Assembly (NCBI RefSeq): GCF_018304825.1
Contig: NZ_CP072648.1
Location: 2,091,501 to 2,155,500, forward strand
Origin: Chloracidobacterium validum
GTDB taxonomy: Bacteria > Acidobacteriota > Blastocatellia > Chloracidobacteriales > Chloracidobacteriaceae
Direction of reading: 5' to 3'
Length of the DNA stretch: 64,000 nt
The notes beneath the pieces were generated by a model. The model saw nothing but the letters and a program-made list of their open reading frames with translations. It did no database searches and had not been told where the DNA came from. The first letter of the stretch is position 1. The number at the start of each line of letters is the position of its first letter. The position numbers were made by a program, and so were the translations under genes. Positions 63,576 through 64,000 of this stretch are shown one piece after another.

Positions 63576-64000
63576 TCACTCATAGCGGAGGGCTTCAGCC
63601 GGATCGAGGTAAGCCGCTTTGATGGCCGGAATGAGTCCAGAGATGAGGCCGATGCTGACCGAGATAACAAATCCCACCATAACCCAGAACATTGAAACGC
63701 TGGACGGTAGGACTGGAACCGTGGCATTGAGAAGTGCACTGATGGTGATGCCGGCCACAATACCAATACAACCACCGAGTCCCGTGAGTGACATGGCTTC
63801 AATGAGAAACTGCATGATGATGTCACGTCGGCGCGCACCCAGAGCACGGCGCGTACCGATTTCTTTCGTCCGCTCCGTAACGGAGACCAGCATGATGTTC
63901 AAGACACCAATGCCCCCAACGAGGAGGGCCATGCCGGAGATTGGGACGACAATGGCGGCCAGCACGAGCGTAATTTTCCCAAAACCTTCTTTCTCAGCCG
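63576..64000 (-). CDS. MacB/FtsX-family ABC transporter permease, C-terminal part (cut by window edge)
   Basis: At least 140 C-terminal residues of a reading frame open to the window edge. The final three transmembrane helices are present (GMALLVGGIGVLNIMLVSV; GGCIGIVAGITISALL; MFWVMVGFVISVSIGLISGLIPA). The loop ERTKEIGTRRALGARRRDIIMQFLIEA and the ending PAIKAAYLDPAEALRYE are hallmarks of MacB-type permeases, which export macrolides, lipoproteins or peptides together with an ATPase and an adaptor. Those partners would lie upstream, beyond the window. Confidence 0.9.
   Translation of the reverse strand, partial: AEKEGFGKITLVLAAIVVPISGMALLVGGIGVLNIMLVSVTERTKEIGTRRALGARRRDIIMQFLIEAMSLTGLGGCIGIVAGITISALLNATVPVLPSSVSMFWVMVGFVISVSIGLISGLIPAIKAAYLDPAEALRYE

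Overview
The window is a dense, high-GC bacterial chromosome segment, and the content points to an acidobacterium, most likely a Chloracidobacterium-like phototroph. The grounds are a VWFA-domain protein of the Acidobacteria type, a tricorn-like protease, several FHA-domain signalling proteins, a large M14 peptidase, and a carotenoid/phytoene-desaturase-type flavoprotein beside a second FAD oxidoreductase. The genus is an inference. No rRNA, tRNA or CRISPR array was recognised.

Layout. 1-7.2 kb: N-terminal part of a UvrD/PcrA helicase (cut by the window edge), a small NfeD-like protein behind a LolA-like secreted protein, a phospholipid-methyltransferase-like enzyme, a SAM-cleaving DUF62 protein, gatB, a single-domain response regulator and a rhomboid-like membrane protein. 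7.4-11.4 kb: 3-hydroxyanthranilate dioxygenase, a short pheT without the tRNA-binding OB domain, and a zapB-like/zapA pair. 11.5-18.3 kb: a run of minus-strand genes (FHA protein, PP2A-like phosphatase, HU, flippase-like membrane protein, VWFA protein, secreted coiled-coil protein).

18.5-27.0 kb: guaA, then an accessory region. It holds a structured non-coding stretch, an intact FitAB/VapBC-type toxin-antitoxin pair, an exact 60-bp copy of an internal guaA segment, and a type III restriction-modification operon (HTH regulator, mod, zeta-like kinase, small coupled ORF, res). Four of its five genes carry lesions: one nonsense codon each in the regulator and kinase, one frameshift in res, and two frameshifts in mod, one of them caused by a 61-bp partial duplication. 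A guaA-3'-end-like motif lies at the far edge, so this looks like an island inserted behind guaA and now decaying.

27.0-46.7 kb: tatD with a translationally coupled 12-TM-type membrane protein, an ECF sigma factor, the M14 peptidase, BamD, rpe, a PASTA protein, an MsbA-like exporter, proS, two flavoproteins, guaB, ndk, sucD and an MlaD-family protein. 46.8-64.0 kb: tricorn-like protease, a short-chain dehydrogenase, a BNR-repeat protein, mutM, an FHA-GAF-HD-GYP protein, an ABC-2 permease, folP, a Uma2 protein with a heptad tail, an xerC-nadD-rsfS operon, bioF, and the C-terminal end of a MacB-like permease running off the window.

Most genes are housekeeping or envelope functions in short operons. 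The clearest novelty is the 20.1-27.0 kb accessory region. Several long perfect inverted repeats between genes are probable terminators or attenuators.
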